DNA of 64,000 bases from Planctomycetota bacterium. GTDB taxonomy: Bacteria > Planctomycetota > UBA1135 > GCA-002686595. The translations under genes and the position numbers were made by a program. The stretch lies in the NCBI GenBank assembly GCA_012959525.1, contig DUDB01000047.1, positions 1-64,000 on the forward strand, given 5' to 3'. Below, piece after piece: positions 8,865 to 19,803 of this stretch; the first letter of the stretch is position 1, and each line of letters begins with the position of its first letter. The notes under the pieces are model-generated. The model was not told where the DNA came from. It searched no databases and worked only from the letters and a program-made list of their open reading frames with translations.

Positions 8865-9842
8865 TCAGGGGCGGCCGTCCGCCAGCCAGAGACCGATCCA
8901 CAGGTACTGGGGCAGCCAGTGCGATGACGAATCAAAGTCGCCAGCCCAGAGATCCTCGCGGTCCAAGAAGTGGGCCAGATGCTCTTGGTAGCGGGTGCGG
9001 GCGCGCTCGTCACCCCGGCCCGCATCCCACGCGTCAGGCCAGGAGCGAGTGATCGCCACGCCGAGAGGATGGACGGTCGCCACGATGACGCCGTCGGGCA
9101 GCTCCTGAGGTGGGCCTGGATCGTACGGGGTGGGCTCTCCGTTCCGCGTCCGGTCGATCAGCGCCAGCACGGCGGGTAGCCAGAGGAAGTCGTAGCCCTG
9201 CGCCTGTGAAAGAGCCGCAAGCCTGTCGCGCTGGGGAGCGAGATGGCCCTCCGCAATCGCGCGCAACCGATCGGGCGCGTCAGGGCGAATGGGCCCGGAC
9301 CAGAGCAACTGGAGGTAGGCAAAGAGCCAGGAGCCGTAGGCGCCCGTGAAACCGTGCTCGCCATCCTCCGGGAGCGGACTCGCCTCGAGCCAATCGAGGA
9401 GACGGCCTTCGAGCTCGGTCCGCCACCCGTCGAGCGCATCAGGGGGATCGGGGTGATCGGACCGCTCCGCGAGCAGCCGCAGGAACCAGGCCTCGTCGTA
9501 TGGATAGGTGCGCGACTCGCGAACGTCACGATCCATGAGGAGCTGCACTTCCCGCGCCAGGCCCTCTTCGTCGAGCCGCTCCATGAGCCAGCCCTGCAAG
9601 GCATCGTCACCCCTCGTGCGCGCCGCGACGCACAGACACCAGTGGGCCATCACGCACGAGTGCCAGTCATAGGATCCATCGAACAGGCTTGAACGCCCCA
9701 ACCCGCGATGGAAACCGTTGTTGGGCTCCCGCGTCTCAATCCCCGAACGCATGAGCCCGAGCAGGCGCAGGCGAACGCCCTCGGGATCCCGACGCCTTTC
9801 TACACCAGGACGTTTCCGATTGTGTCTGTTACTTGACGTCAT
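8865..9842 (-). CDS. DUF2891 family protein
   Basis: 325 residues from the ATG at 9842; longer in-frame starts to 9908 look non-coding. The DUF2891 signature is present: a SYDWHSCVMAHW segment near residue 60 and a conserved C-terminal region with HWLPQYLWIGLWLADG. The family is all-helical, probably an alpha/alpha barrel, with no assigned reaction; the conserved Trp/His-rich segments suggest a carbohydrate-active or hydrolase-like pocket (inference). There is no signal peptide. It ends 18 bp from the convergent coiled-coil gene. Confidence 0.8.
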   Translation of the reverse strand: MTSSNRHNRKRPGVERRRDPEGVRLRLLGLMRSGIETREPNNGFHRGLGRSSLFDGSYDWHSCVMAHWCLCVAARTRGDDALQGWLMERLDEEGLAREVQLLMDRDVRESRTYPYDEAWFLRLLAERSDHPDPPDALDGWRTELEGRLLDWLEASPLPEDGEHGFTGAYGSWLFAYLQLLWSGPIRPDAPDRLRAIAEGHLAPQRDRLAALSQAQGYDFLWLPAVLALIDRTRNGEPTPYDPGPPQELPDGVIVATVHPLGVAITRSWPDAWDAGRGDERARTRYQEHLAHFLDREDLWAGDFDSSSHWLPQYLWIGLWLADGRP

Positions 9843-10043
9843 CGTGTTCAACTGACGGCCAAGGCGTTGAGATACGTGTCCGTGCCAATGCCCGAAGGGC
9901 CCTTGCACTGAGCAGAGCTAGTCTAGATAACTTACCGTGGTTGAGCCCAACTTCCTCTTGATGATGTTCAACGCCATCACGATTGCCTCGCAGAACTTTC
10001 AGAAAGCCAGCTTCGGCCTTGCCTTGCTTCCGCAAACCAAACC

Positions 10044-10946
10044 GTGAATTCCAGCAACCCGCACTCCCTCCTTCTCGATCGGTGTCGCTTGTGTGGTTCA
10101 CATAAACTGCGCTGGTTCGACAGAGACTACAGGGACACGGAGATTTCACGCTGCATTGACTGCGGAGTCTGCTTCTCCAATCCCCAGCCGACCGAGGCCC
10201 AGTTGAACAGTCTCTACTCGGACTACGATGGCCGCAGCCGCGCGGACCGGAAGGTCGAAACCGCTGTAGTCGATGCCAAGCCCTCAGGGGAGCGGGAGTT
10301 GCCCGGAAAGGAGCGAAACGTCCCGAGCAACTCCCGGCACGACTACAACTTTGGCCTTATTGAGCAGTTCATATCCCCAGGGCGTGTCCTGTCGGTGGGC
10401 TGCGGGGGTGGAGGGGACCTCCTTGCGGCACGCAGGCGAGGATGGGAGGTAGAGGGTCTTGAGATTGACGAGACTCGGGCCGCCAAGACCAAAGAGCGCA
10501 CGGGCTGCCCCGTGAAGGTGGGTGATTTTCTGGAGCTGGACCCAGCGGAATCCACCTACGAATGCGTGTACATGAACCACGTACTGGAGCACCCCCTCGA
10601 CCCGGGAGCGTTCATTCGAAAGACACACGAACTCCTCAGCCCCACGGGCATCTTCTGGGTCGCCGCCCCCAACATAGCCTCCATCACAAACCAGCTGAAG
10701 ACGCTAGCTGGACGCTTGAGGCTCAAGGAACGAAGGGGCAAGCACTATGCATGTTGGCACCACCTCTTCTTCTTCAATCCTGCGAGGCTCTCCGCCCTGC
10801 TCGAAGACCGCTACGGGTTCGACGTCGTTTGCTCCCAGGGCGAGTTGAAGCCCAAGCAGGGGAGAGTCTCGAGACTCCGAGAGCGAACATATCGCACTCT
10901 CCCTAATCTCAAGTCGAACTTCCAGATAGTGGCGCAGAAGCGCTAA
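10044..10946 (+). CDS. Class I SAM-dependent methyltransferase with N-terminal zinc ribbon
   Basis: 300 residues from a GTG start. Two CxxC pairs (Cys14/Cys17 and Cys37/Cys40) form an N-terminal zinc-binding knuckle with the following FSNPQP, as in sugar/natural-product C-methyltransferase-type proteins. SAM motif I is VLSVGCGGGGD (115-125), motif II is LEIDE, and an NHVLEH motif follows. These proteins often act on nucleotide sugars or glycan/lipid intermediates, but the substrate is not visible here. The gene stands alone between convergent neighbours and uses more AT-rich codons than the surrounding genes by eye, hinting at independent acquisition. Confidence 0.85.
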   Translation: MNSSNPHSLLLDRCRLCGSHKLRWFDRDYRDTEISRCIDCGVCFSNPQPTEAQLNSLYSDYDGRSRADRKVETAVVDAKPSGERELPGKERNVPSNSRHDYNFGLIEQFISPGRVLSVGCGGGGDLLAARRRGWEVEGLEIDETRAAKTKERTGCPVKVGDFLELDPAESTYECVYMNHVLEHPLDPGAFIRKTHELLSPTGIFWVAAPNIASITNQLKTLAGRLRLKERRGKHYACWHHLFFFNPARLSALLEDRYGFDVVCSQGELKPKQGRVSRLRERTYRTLPNLKSNFQIVAQKR

Positions 10947-11055
10947 ATCCTTGGGCGAGTTTCTCAAGCTGCTCACCGCGGTGGAAAGGTGAAGGCCGCA
11001 CCTGCGAGAACTTGGCCCCTAGGCCGACCGTAAGCACGATCAGCTTGACCATCGA

Positions 11056-12000
11056 TCACTTTCCGGGCGACTCATCCTTCCCGTTCCAGCACGGCACGCA
11101 ACAGGCCAGTCGCACTCCAAGGCCTCGTTCCGAGGCAAGGTGGGATACGGCGGCCAAATCCCATTGGGCTTCCTCCGGGTCGGCGTACAGGCCGAAGAGA
11201 CTCGAACCGCTGCCCGTCAAGCGGTAGTGGTCGAGACCTCCCTCGCTCAGGAGATCCGACCAGGCACCCAGCAGCGGCTCAACCTCCCGCGCAGCGGGTT
11301 CAAGGTCGTTGAACAGCGAGTCGCGGGCGGCGCCGGGATCCTGGGCCAAGAGATCCGTGTGTGATCTGGAGACGTTCGATAAAACGGGGTCCGACGGCAC
11401 ACGGCCAAACACCTCAGCCGTTCTGCAGGTGACCTCGGGCACGACGAGGGCCACGTTCCATTGATGCGGGGTCGGCAGAGCGCGCACCCTCTCACCCCGG
11501 CCCTCGCACAGGGCGACCACCGCACCCGCGTCGAAGAAGACGCAGTCCGAACCCAGCTCGGCCAGGGTCTCCGTGCGCCACTCGCGGCCCAGGTCGCGGC
11601 CAGCGATGGCCTGCACCGCGCGCAGAGTGGCGGCCGCATCGGAGCTGCCTCCACCGAGACCGGCCTGGCTGGGGACATGCTTCTCCAATTCAATGCACAG
11701 AGGTGGCAGAGGTGCGGCACCCACGTCAGCGAGACGGGCCAGAGCCAGCTGCGCGGCCCGGTAAACAAGATTGCGATCGTCAGCGGGAATGTCCTCGCTG
11801 GCTGCGGGCCCCGTTACACGCAACTGCACGGGCGACTCCTGCCGCGAGTCACAGCGCACCTGCACGCGATCGCACAGGTCCAGGGCCAGGAGGACAGTGC
11901 GCAGCTCGTGAAAGCCGTCCGGCCGGCGACCCAGAACCTCCAGGGTCAGGTTGACCTTGGCCGGCGCCAAGGCGGTGTAGGAATTGCGAGCGGCACTCAC
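11056..12000 (-). CDS. ispE: 4-diphosphocytidyl-2-C-methyl-D-erythritol kinase
   Basis: GHMP kinase of the non-mevalonate isoprenoid pathway, phosphorylating CDP-ME at the 2-OH. 314 residues. AKVNLTL with Lys15 is at the N-terminus, the GHMP ATP loop with GLGGGSSD is at 114-121, the catalytic Asp152 lies in LGSD, and the C-terminal loop reads LTGSGSSLFGL. The GTG start overlaps the stop of panC by 4 bp. It is the last gene of the leftward pssA-folK-panC-ispE run, a mix of lipid, folate, pantothenate and isoprenoid precursor genes. Confidence 0.95.
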   Translation of the reverse strand: MSAARNSYTALAPAKVNLTLEVLGRRPDGFHELRTVLLALDLCDRVQVRCDSRQESPVQLRVTGPAASEDIPADDRNLVYRAAQLALARLADVGAAPLPPLCIELEKHVPSQAGLGGGSSDAAATLRAVQAIAGRDLGREWRTETLAELGSDCVFFDAGAVVALCEGRGERVRALPTPHQWNVALVVPEVTCRTAEVFGRVPSDPVLSNVSRSHTDLLAQDPGAARDSLFNDLEPAAREVEPLLGAWSDLLSEGGLDHYRLTGSGSSLFGLYADPEEAQWDLAAVSHLASERGLGVRLACCVPCWNGKDESPGK

Positions 12001-12905
12001 CGGACACCTCCGCCACCGAAGGGAGCCTGATCCAGGCGGACGTTGTCGATCAGGCGTACCGCACCCACGCGCGCGGCCACAAGCGCCACAGCGGAGGTGA
12101 GGGGCCCGTCAGGTCGGGGGGCGCTCCAGTGCTCGGGATCGCGAACGGCCGCGTACTCCACGTCCAACTCTCCCGCGTCGACGCCGTGCGCCAAGCTTGC
12201 GGCGAGGATGCCTTCCAGCTCAGCAGTGTCCCGCGCGCCGGCTTCCCAGGCCCCGTGGGCGGCGCGCAGGGCGGTGACCAGGTGCAACGCGTGCTCGCGC
12301 TCGGCCCCCTTCAGCCTCTGGTTGCGGGAGGACATCGCAAGGCCTGAACTCTCCCTTAGGGTAGGGCAGACGATCACGTCGGGGCGACCCTTGCCGTCAC
12401 AGCAACTGCGCACGACAAGACTCTGCTGATAGTCCTTGGCTCCGAAGTAGGCCCGGGTCGGAGTGACGAAGCGATAGAGGCGCGCAACGATGGTCGCCAC
12501 TCCAGCAAAGTGACCTGCGCGGTGATCCCCCTCCAGACCGAGCGCGTCGGGACCGGGATCACGCAGGTGCTCGGCGCGCAGCTCACCCGCGGCGTCCAAC
12601 TCGCCCTCGAAAAACTGGTCGAGCCGCCCGCTGAAGACGAGGTCGGCGCCGGCCTCGCCCGCCAACCTCGCATCCTCGTCAAGGTCTTGGGGGTAGGACT
12701 CGAAGTCCGCGGCCTCGTCGAACTGCAGAGGGTTGACGAACACGCTGACCACCGTGCGCGCGTTCTCCTCGGCCGAGCGGCGTATCAACGAGAGATGCCC
12801 TGCGTGCAGGGCCCCCATCGTCGGCGCAAGGCCCAGCTCATGGCCCCGACTGCGGGCGTCTTCGCACCAAGCCTTGGCCGCTGCAGGATCGTGGAGGAGT
12901 TCCAT
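11997..12905 (-). CDS. panC: Pantothenate synthetase
   Basis: ATP-dependent ligation of pantoate and beta-alanine to pantothenate, for CoA synthesis. 302 residues from the ATG at 12905, which puts the nucleotide-binding PTMGALHAGH at residues 28-37 as is normal. A GTG at 12926 directly after the folK stop is the alternative. Other family motifs seen are VNPLQF, GHFAGV, FGAKDYQQ and SSGLAMSSRN (the KMSKS-like loop). It overlaps ispE by 4 bp. Confidence 0.95.
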   Translation of the reverse strand: MELLHDPAAAKAWCEDARSRGHELGLAPTMGALHAGHLSLIRRSAEENARTVVSVFVNPLQFDEAADFESYPQDLDEDARLAGEAGADLVFSGRLDQFFEGELDAAGELRAEHLRDPGPDALGLEGDHRAGHFAGVATIVARLYRFVTPTRAYFGAKDYQQSLVVRSCCDGKGRPDVIVCPTLRESSGLAMSSRNQRLKGAEREHALHLVTALRAAHGAWEAGARDTAELEGILAASLAHGVDAGELDVEYAAVRDPEHWSAPRPDGPLTSAVALVAARVGAVRLIDNVRLDQAPFGGGGVR

Positions 12906-12926
12906 AGGTTTGACTCTCGCCCGCAC

Positions 12927-13409
12927 TCAGGAGCTCGATTCCGTCAGAGCCTCCAATTGCTGGGCCACCGTCTGCCCACAGGCCAGAGGATGGTCCGGGA
13001 CCAGCTCGGCAAGGGGGGCCAGAACAAACGTCCGCTCGTGCAGACGCGGGTGCGGCAGAGTGAGCTCAGATGTGTTCCGCGACTCCGCTCCAAACCAGAG
13101 CAGGTCGAGATCCAGGGTGCGGGCAGCGTCTTGCACGCCGCGCTCGCGGCCGGCCTTGAGCTCGATGGCCTGCAGCACAGCGAGCAGTGCGTGGGCGTCC
13201 AGTGTCGTCTCCAACAGAGCCGCGCCATTCAAGTAGGAGCCCTGCCCCGGGGGGCCTCCCACGGGCTGTGTCTCATGCCAGGTGGAGCGGCGCAGGACCA
13301 CGACCCCTGGAGTGCGTTCGAGGCGCGTCAGGGCACCTCGTAGGTATTTCTCCCGATCCCCCAGGTTGGAGCCGAGGGCGATGGCGGCGGTCACTCGCTT
13401 CTGACTCAT
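12927..13409 (-). CDS. folK: 2-amino-4-hydroxy-6-hydroxymethyldihydropteridine diphosphokinase
   Basis: Pyrophosphoryl transfer from ATP to hydroxymethyl-dihydropterin in folate synthesis. 160 residues from the ATG at 13409, where ALGSNLGD occupies 11-18 as in the family; in-frame sequence further upstream lies antisense within the pssA frame and is not coding. Catalytic acidic pair Asp100/Asp102 in RTLDLDLLWF, pterin-binding WHETQPVG and the terminal HPRLHERTFVLAPL are intact. It is 10 bp after pssA and directly abuts panC. Confidence 0.95.
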   Translation of the reverse strand: MSQKRVTAAIALGSNLGDREKYLRGALTRLERTPGVVVLRRSTWHETQPVGGPPGQGSYLNGAALLETTLDAHALLAVLQAIELKAGRERGVQDAARTLDLDLLWFGAESRNTSELTLPHPRLHERTFVLAPLAELVPDHPLACGQTVAQQLEALTESSS

Positions 13410-13419
13410 GGGGTGGACT

Positions 13420-14250
13420 TCAGCTCTTGGACTCGCTGCTCTTGCGCGCGTACGTGAGCAGGCCGCTGCCGATGTAGAGCACGCCCGCGCCAAGCAGGAC
13501 GGGGACGGGAGCGAGGTAGAGCCCGCCCGAGATGAACACCACCTTGACCAGCACCGGGAAGCGGGTTCGCTGGCCTCCGAAGTAGGTGGCCATGTGCCGG
13601 TAGGGAATGCGGCTGACCATGAGCAGACCGATGGCGGGCAGCGCCAGGAGGATGGCGGGCAAGAGCGAGTCCGCCAGGCCATCCCTCAGCCAACCGGGAA
13701 GGTATTGAACGCCCTTTCCAACGGGGGTCGCCTCGCCCGACGCCACCTCGATCCCCCCGCCCAGGGAAAGGTACATGAGGATCATCGCCACGATGGTCCC
13801 CGCGGCAGCGGGGGAAGGCAGGCCGCGAAAGCCCTGGTGGGACTCCTCCTCGTGATCGGACTCCAGATTGAAGCGCGCCAGTCTCAGGACGGCCATGAGG
13901 GCGAAGGCGGCCGCCGCCAGGAAGTGCACGCGCGGGTGTACCAGACCACCGTCCCCCTCCAAGAGGACCTTGGCCACCATGGCCGGCGCCACTCCGAAAG
14001 TGATGGCATCGGCGAAGGAGTCGAGTTGGGCCCCGAAGTCGCTGAAGCTGTCCGTCATGCGAGCGATGCGTCCATCCAGCCCATCCAGGACGCCGGCGAT
14101 CAACACCAGCCAACAACTCATCTCTAGCAGGCTGGCAAAACGGGCGGGGTCCCCGGAGGCCAAGGCGTCTATCGCCTTGGAGATCGCCAAGAGACCACAG
14201 CCGGCATTGGCCAGGGTCAGAATGTTGGGTAGTACGGAGACGTGCTTCAT
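13420..14250 (-). CDS. pssA: CDP-diacylglycerol-serine O-phosphatidyltransferase
   Basis: Integral-membrane CDP-alcohol phosphatidyltransferase making phosphatidylserine. 276 residues from the ATG at 14250. The family signature is exact: Asp56, Asp59-Gly60, Ala63-Arg64, Gly73, Asp77, Asp81 with the canonical spacing. About seven hydrophobic segments follow. The placement of polar RFNLESDHE after the catalytic helices and the topology fit PssA rather than PgsA, though the headgroup is inferred. It is the first gene of the leftward pssA-folK-panC-ispE operon and diverges from the large fusion gene 66 bp away. Confidence 0.88.
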   Translation of the reverse strand: MKHVSVLPNILTLANAGCGLLAISKAIDALASGDPARFASLLEMSCWLVLIAGVLDGLDGRIARMTDSFSDFGAQLDSFADAITFGVAPAMVAKVLLEGDGGLVHPRVHFLAAAAFALMAVLRLARFNLESDHEEESHQGFRGLPSPAAAGTIVAMILMYLSLGGGIEVASGEATPVGKGVQYLPGWLRDGLADSLLPAILLALPAIGLLMVSRIPYRHMATYFGGQRTRFPVLVKVVFISGGLYLAPVPVLLGAGVLYIGSGLLTYARKSSESKS

Positions 14251-14316
14251 GGGAAAGGTGGGGGGAGTGTACGGTAGGCGGCGCGGTTCCCCCACCTGCA
14301 ATCAAGACGTCCCATC

Positions 14317-17300
14317 ATGACCCTGAAGCAATCGGCCCTGGCCCTCCTCCTCCTCCCATCCCTCTCGGCCCAGGCCCCGGCTCAGCAGCAAGGATTACTG
14401 CGACTTGAACCCAACTCGAGGGTCGTCCTCATGGGCGGCGGACTCGGGTCGCGGATGCAGCACTACGGTCCCTTCGAGACTGGACTGCACGTGCGCTATC
14501 CCGCGCACCAGCTGGTCGTGCGCAACATGTGCGACGAAGGCAACACGCCCAGCTTCCGGCCCCACTCCGGGCGTGCCAACCAGCTCGGATTTCCGGGGGC
14601 CGGAGACTTCCATGCTCCGTACTCAGAGGGCAACACGGCCAATGGGGTCGGCCACTTCTGGACGGACGAGGAGTGGCTCGGACACCTCAAGCCCGATGTG
14701 CTGATCTGCTTCTTCGGGTTCGCAGAGTCCTTCGAGGGGCTTGAGGGGCTGGCCAACTTCAGCGCCGAACTCGACGCCTTCCTGAAGCACACCAAGGCTC
14801 AAGCCTACGGCACCGAGACGCCTCCACAGCTGGCGCTCGTCTCCCCCACGGCCTTCGAAGATCGATCCGGCTCCATGGGAGTTCCCGACGGCAAGCGCGA
14901 GAATGCCAACCTGGCGGCCTACGCATCCGTGATGGAGTCGGTGGCGACGCAGAATGATGTGCTCTTCGTCAACTGTTTCAATGCCTCGCTCGAGTGGTAC
15001 GAAGAATCTCGTCGCCCGTTGACCGGTGATGGTGCGCTTCTGAATGAGACGGGCTACTCAAGGCTGGCTGAACACCTGCTCAACAATCTGTTCGGCGCGC
15101 CACTTGAGGTCGCCATGCTGGCCGCCAGCAACACCGAGCTCATCCACGCCGCCGTCCTGGAGAAGAACTGGTTTTGGACCAACGACTTCAAGGTCCCCAA
15201 CGGCGTGCACGTCTTTGGGCGGCGCTACAACCCCTTCGGCCCAGCCAACTACCCTTTCGAGATCGAGAAGATCCGTGAGATGACGGTCATCCGTGACGGC
15301 GCGATCTGGGCAGCGACCCACGGCGAGACCCTGGACCTGGCCGCCCATGACGCGGCCACCGCCCAACTGCCGCCCGTGGAGACGAACTACAAGCCGAGTG
15401 GCAAGAATGGACCCCTTAAGTTCTTGGAAGGCGGCAAGGCCCTGGCCTCCATCGAGGTTCCCGAGGGCTACAAGATCGAGCAGTGGGCCACCGAGGTCGA
15501 GTTCCCCGATCTGGCCAACCCTGTCCAGATGTCCTTCGACAACAGGGGGCGGCTGTGGATTGCGACCATGCCCAGCTATCCGCACTACCGACCCGGCGAC
15601 CCCAGGCCTGACGACAAGCTGTTGATCCTCGAGGACACCGACGGCGACGGCAAGGCGGACAAGCAGACCATCTGGGCCGACGGCTTGCACCTGCCCATGG
15701 GATTCGAGTTCGCGCCCGAGGGCGTCTACCTCTCCCAGGGCGTCAACCTCGTGCTCCTGTCGGACACGGATGGCGACGACCACGCGGACAAGCGGGAGAT
15801 TATCTTCAGCGGCTTCGACGACCACGACACCCACCACGCCATCGGTGCGTACTGCGCGGATCCCTCCGGGGCCATCATGATGTGCGAGGGCACGTTCCTG
15901 CGCACCAACGTCGAGACACCCTACGGGGTAGTCCGGGGAACCAATGGCGGCTTCTACCGCTTCGCACCCCAGCGGCGCCACCTCGAGCGCCACGCTCAGC
16001 TCTCGATCCCCAACCCCTGGGGCGTGGCCTTCGATGACTGGGGCCAGCACTTCTTCCTGCACACGTCCGGCCCCACCACCGAGTGGATGCTGCCCGGGTC
16101 CGTCAAGCCCCGCTACGGCGTCGCCACGCCGGGGAGCAAGAACCTGATCGAACCCGACCACCGGGTGCGCCCCACCTCGGGCATCGAGTTCCTCATCAGC
16201 CGTCACTTCCCCGACGACGTGCAGGGGGACATGCTCCTGAACAACACCATCGGGTTCCTGGGCACCAAGCAGCACAAGGTGACCGAGGATGGCGCGGGCT
16301 TCGAAACGACCTGGCGCCAGGACCTGACGAAGTCCACGGACGGCAACTATAGGCCGGTAGACGTTGAAGTCGCGCCGGACGGCTCCCTCTACCTCGTCGA
16401 CTGGCACAACCCCCTGATCGGGCACATGCAGCACAACATTCGCGACCCGCACCGCGACCACGACCACGGACGGATCTACCGCATCACCTACCCGAGCCGC
16501 CCCCTGGTCGAGCCGGCCCTCGTCCACGGCGCCCCCATCGAGACGCTGCTTGAGAACCTGAAATTGCACGAGTATCGCTCGCGCTACCGCTCCCGCCGCG
16601 AGCTGCGCGGACGAGACACCGCTGAGGTTCTGGACGCCGTCGATACGTGGATAGCCGGGCTCAATCCCGCAGACGCGCAGTACGAGCACAATCTGCTTGA
16701 GGCCCTGTGGGTAACCTGGGGCTGCGACCGGGCCGATGACGGCCTCTTGCGCACCCTTCTGTCCGCCGAAGACCATCGCGCTCGCGCGGCGGCCGTGCGC
16801 GTCCTGCGCTACAACGGCCATCGCGTGCCGGATCAGGCGAGCCTCCTGACCCAAGCGGCCGGCGACCCCCACGGACGCGTCAAGATGGAAGCCATCACGG
16901 CGGGTTCCTGGCTCGGACGCGAAGAGGGCCTCGGCGTCATCGCAGCCGTAGAAGCCTCCTACCCGCCCAAGCCTGAGCCCGCGGCCACGCAGCACGTCAC
17001 CGTTGAGAACAGTGGGAGACGGATCAGGATCCATCACCCGACCCTGACCGCCGGCCTGGTCAACTCCTTCCGCATGACGGTCCCCGGCAACAACCGCGTC
17101 ATCAACCTGGCGGAGATGGAGATCACCTCGGGGGGCGCAAACGTCGCTGGTAAGGCCTCGCTCACCCAGTCCTCTGAATACAACGGTGGGACCTACCCCA
17201 TTTCGAACCTTGTGGACGGCGAGCGCTCGAACTTCAGCCACACAGCCTTCCAGGCCAACCCGTGGATCGAGGTTCACATGGACCCGCCTGTTGCCATCGA

Positions 17301-18459
17301 AGCCATCACGATCTGGAACCGCCCGGGATTCGAATCCCGTTTCAACGGGGCGCAGTTTGAGTTCTTCAAGAAGGACGCGTCGGTAGCGACCCTTGAGGTG
17401 AGCATTGCGGAAGACGCCGGACCCCTGGGCGACCCGTGGTTGAACGCGCCATTCAAGACGGCCCAAGCCCACCTATCCGGGCAGACCCTCAAGGAAGTGG
17501 TCGTCGTGCGAATTCCCGAGCACCTAGCCGCCGCCGACCACGAACAGTACCTGCGCGGCGCGGAGATCTACTCGCTCGATGGGCACTGCTCGACCTGCCA
17601 CCAACCCGATGGCCTGGGCCTACCCGCGGCCGGATTCCCGCCCCTGGCCCATTCACCTTGGGTCATCGAAGATGAAGAGCGGATGATCAAGCTGACGCTC
17701 AATGGACTGCTCGGGCCGATGGAGGTCATGGGCAGGTCCTATCCGGGCCTCGTGCCGATGACGCCCTTCGGCGACATGCTGAGCAACGGGGACATCGCGG
17801 CCGTGCTCACCTACGTACGCAACTCCTTCGGCAATCACGCCGGGCCCATTACGGCCGAGAGGGTCGAGCAGGTGCGAGTCACGACCCAAGGCAAGGTCGG
17901 ATTCTACTCGCCCGATGAACTCCAAGGAGGCGCAGCGACCGTCTCACGCCCCTTCGTCAAGTTCTGGGAGATGGCGGACTTTGAGTTGGCTATGCAGGAA
18001 CCACTGCAGGGTCGCAACTTTGAACGCGGACGAGAGATGTTCGAGGTGGCGACCTGCTCGACCTGCCACAACATGGAAGGCCGGGGCGGAAAAGTCGGCG
18101 CGGACCTGTCCCTGGCGGGCAGCCAGTTTCCGGGGTCCAGGCTCCTGCGCCAGATCCTCGAGCCCTCGGCACTTATCAAGGAAGAGCACCGCCTGCACTA
18201 TTTCGAGTTGAGCGACGGTAGCGAGTATCACGGCCAGATCGTTGAGCGCGACGACGACTCCTTGACCATTGCCGAGTCTCTTCTGGAGCCCGACGCGGTC
18301 GTGACCTTCGATCTCGAGGAGATCGTCACCAGCTCTCCCCTCGACACCTCCCCCATGCCAACGGGCCTGCTGGTCACCTTGAGCCACGAGGAGATCCTCG
18401 ATCTGCTGGCCTACGTCGCCTCCAACGGTGACGGCAGCCACCCGGCGTTCAAGCGCTGA
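14317..18459 (+). CDS. PVC-type fusion: SGNH-like domain, quinoprotein-like propeller dehydrogenase, HEAT region, discoidin-like domain, two cytochrome c domains
   Basis: A 1380-residue exported protein (signal peptide at 1-22, LALLLLPSLSAQAPA). Residues about 30-250 look like an SGNH/GDSL-type domain that begins at VVLMGGGLGSRM. Residues about 380-730 match the PVC putative membrane-bound dehydrogenase propeller (WIATMPSYPHY, DTDGDGKADK). A helical HEAT-like stretch occupies 750-890. An F5/8-type-C-like beta domain at about 920-1030 carries the LVDGERSN motif. Two heme-binding CxxCH sites follow: Cys1091 (CSTCHQ) and Cys1247 (CSTCHN), the latter inside the Planctomycetes heme-binding domain with a LEPSALIKEEH tail. 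It probably oxidises a sugar or alcohol and passes electrons to an envelope acceptor. The domain order is directly visible; the substrate is unknown. Confidence 0.9.
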   Translation: MTLKQSALALLLLPSLSAQAPAQQQGLLRLEPNSRVVLMGGGLGSRMQHYGPFETGLHVRYPAHQLVVRNMCDEGNTPSFRPHSGRANQLGFPGAGDFHAPYSEGNTANGVGHFWTDEEWLGHLKPDVLICFFGFAESFEGLEGLANFSAELDAFLKHTKAQAYGTETPPQLALVSPTAFEDRSGSMGVPDGKRENANLAAYASVMESVATQNDVLFVNCFNASLEWYEESRRPLTGDGALLNETGYSRLAEHLLNNLFGAPLEVAMLAASNTELIHAAVLEKNWFWTNDFKVPNGVHVFGRRYNPFGPANYPFEIEKIREMTVIRDGAIWAATHGETLDLAAHDAATAQLPPVETNYKPSGKNGPLKFLEGGKALASIEVPEGYKIEQWATEVEFPDLANPVQMSFDNRGRLWIATMPSYPHYRPGDPRPDDKLLILEDTDGDGKADKQTIWADGLHLPMGFEFAPEGVYLSQGVNLVLLSDTDGDDHADKREIIFSGFDDHDTHHAIGAYCADPSGAIMMCEGTFLRTNVETPYGVVRGTNGGFYRFAPQRRHLERHAQLSIPNPWGVAFDDWGQHFFLHTSGPTTEWMLPGSVKPRYGVATPGSKNLIEPDHRVRPTSGIEFLISRHFPDDVQGDMLLNNTIGFLGTKQHKVTEDGAGFETTWRQDLTKSTDGNYRPVDVEVAPDGSLYLVDWHNPLIGHMQHNIRDPHRDHDHGRIYRITYPSRPLVEPALVHGAPIETLLENLKLHEYRSRYRSRRELRGRDTAEVLDAVDTWIAGLNPADAQYEHNLLEALWVTWGCDRADDGLLRTLLSAEDHRARAAAVRVLRYNGHRVPDQASLLTQAAGDPHGRVKMEAITAGSWLGREEGLGVIAAVEASYPPKPEPAATQHVTVENSGRRIRIHHPTLTAGLVNSFRMTVPGNNRVINLAEMEITSGGANVAGKASLTQSSEYNGGTYPISNLVDGERSNFSHTAFQANPWIEVHMDPPVAIEAITIWNRPGFESRFNGAQFEFFKKDASVATLEVSIAEDAGPLGDPWLNAPFKTAQAHLSGQTLKEVVVVRIPEHLAAADHEQYLRGAEIYSLDGHCSTCHQPDGLGLPAAGFPPLAHSPWVIEDEERMIKLTLNGLLGPMEVMGRSYPGLVPMTPFGDMLSNGDIAAVLTYVRNSFGNHAGPITAERVEQVRVTTQGKVGFYSPDELQGGAATVSRPFVKFWEMADFELAMQEPLQGRNFERGREMFEVATCSTCHNMEGRGGKVGADLSLAGSQFPGSRLLRQILEPSALIKEEHRLHYFELSDGSEYHGQIVERDDDSLTIAESLLEPDAVVTFDLEEIVTSSPLDTSPMPTGLLVTLSHEEILDLLAYVASNGDGSHPAFKR

Positions 18460-19800
<1,341 letters not shown>

Positions 19801-19803
19801 TCC

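Noticed and set aside
15058-17472. Long open frame of about 800 codons on the minus strand
   Set aside because: It lies wholly antisense to the dehydrogenase/cytochrome fusion gene, which has clear domains. Val/Gly/Asp/Arg-rich composition is typical of the complement of a high-G+C gene.
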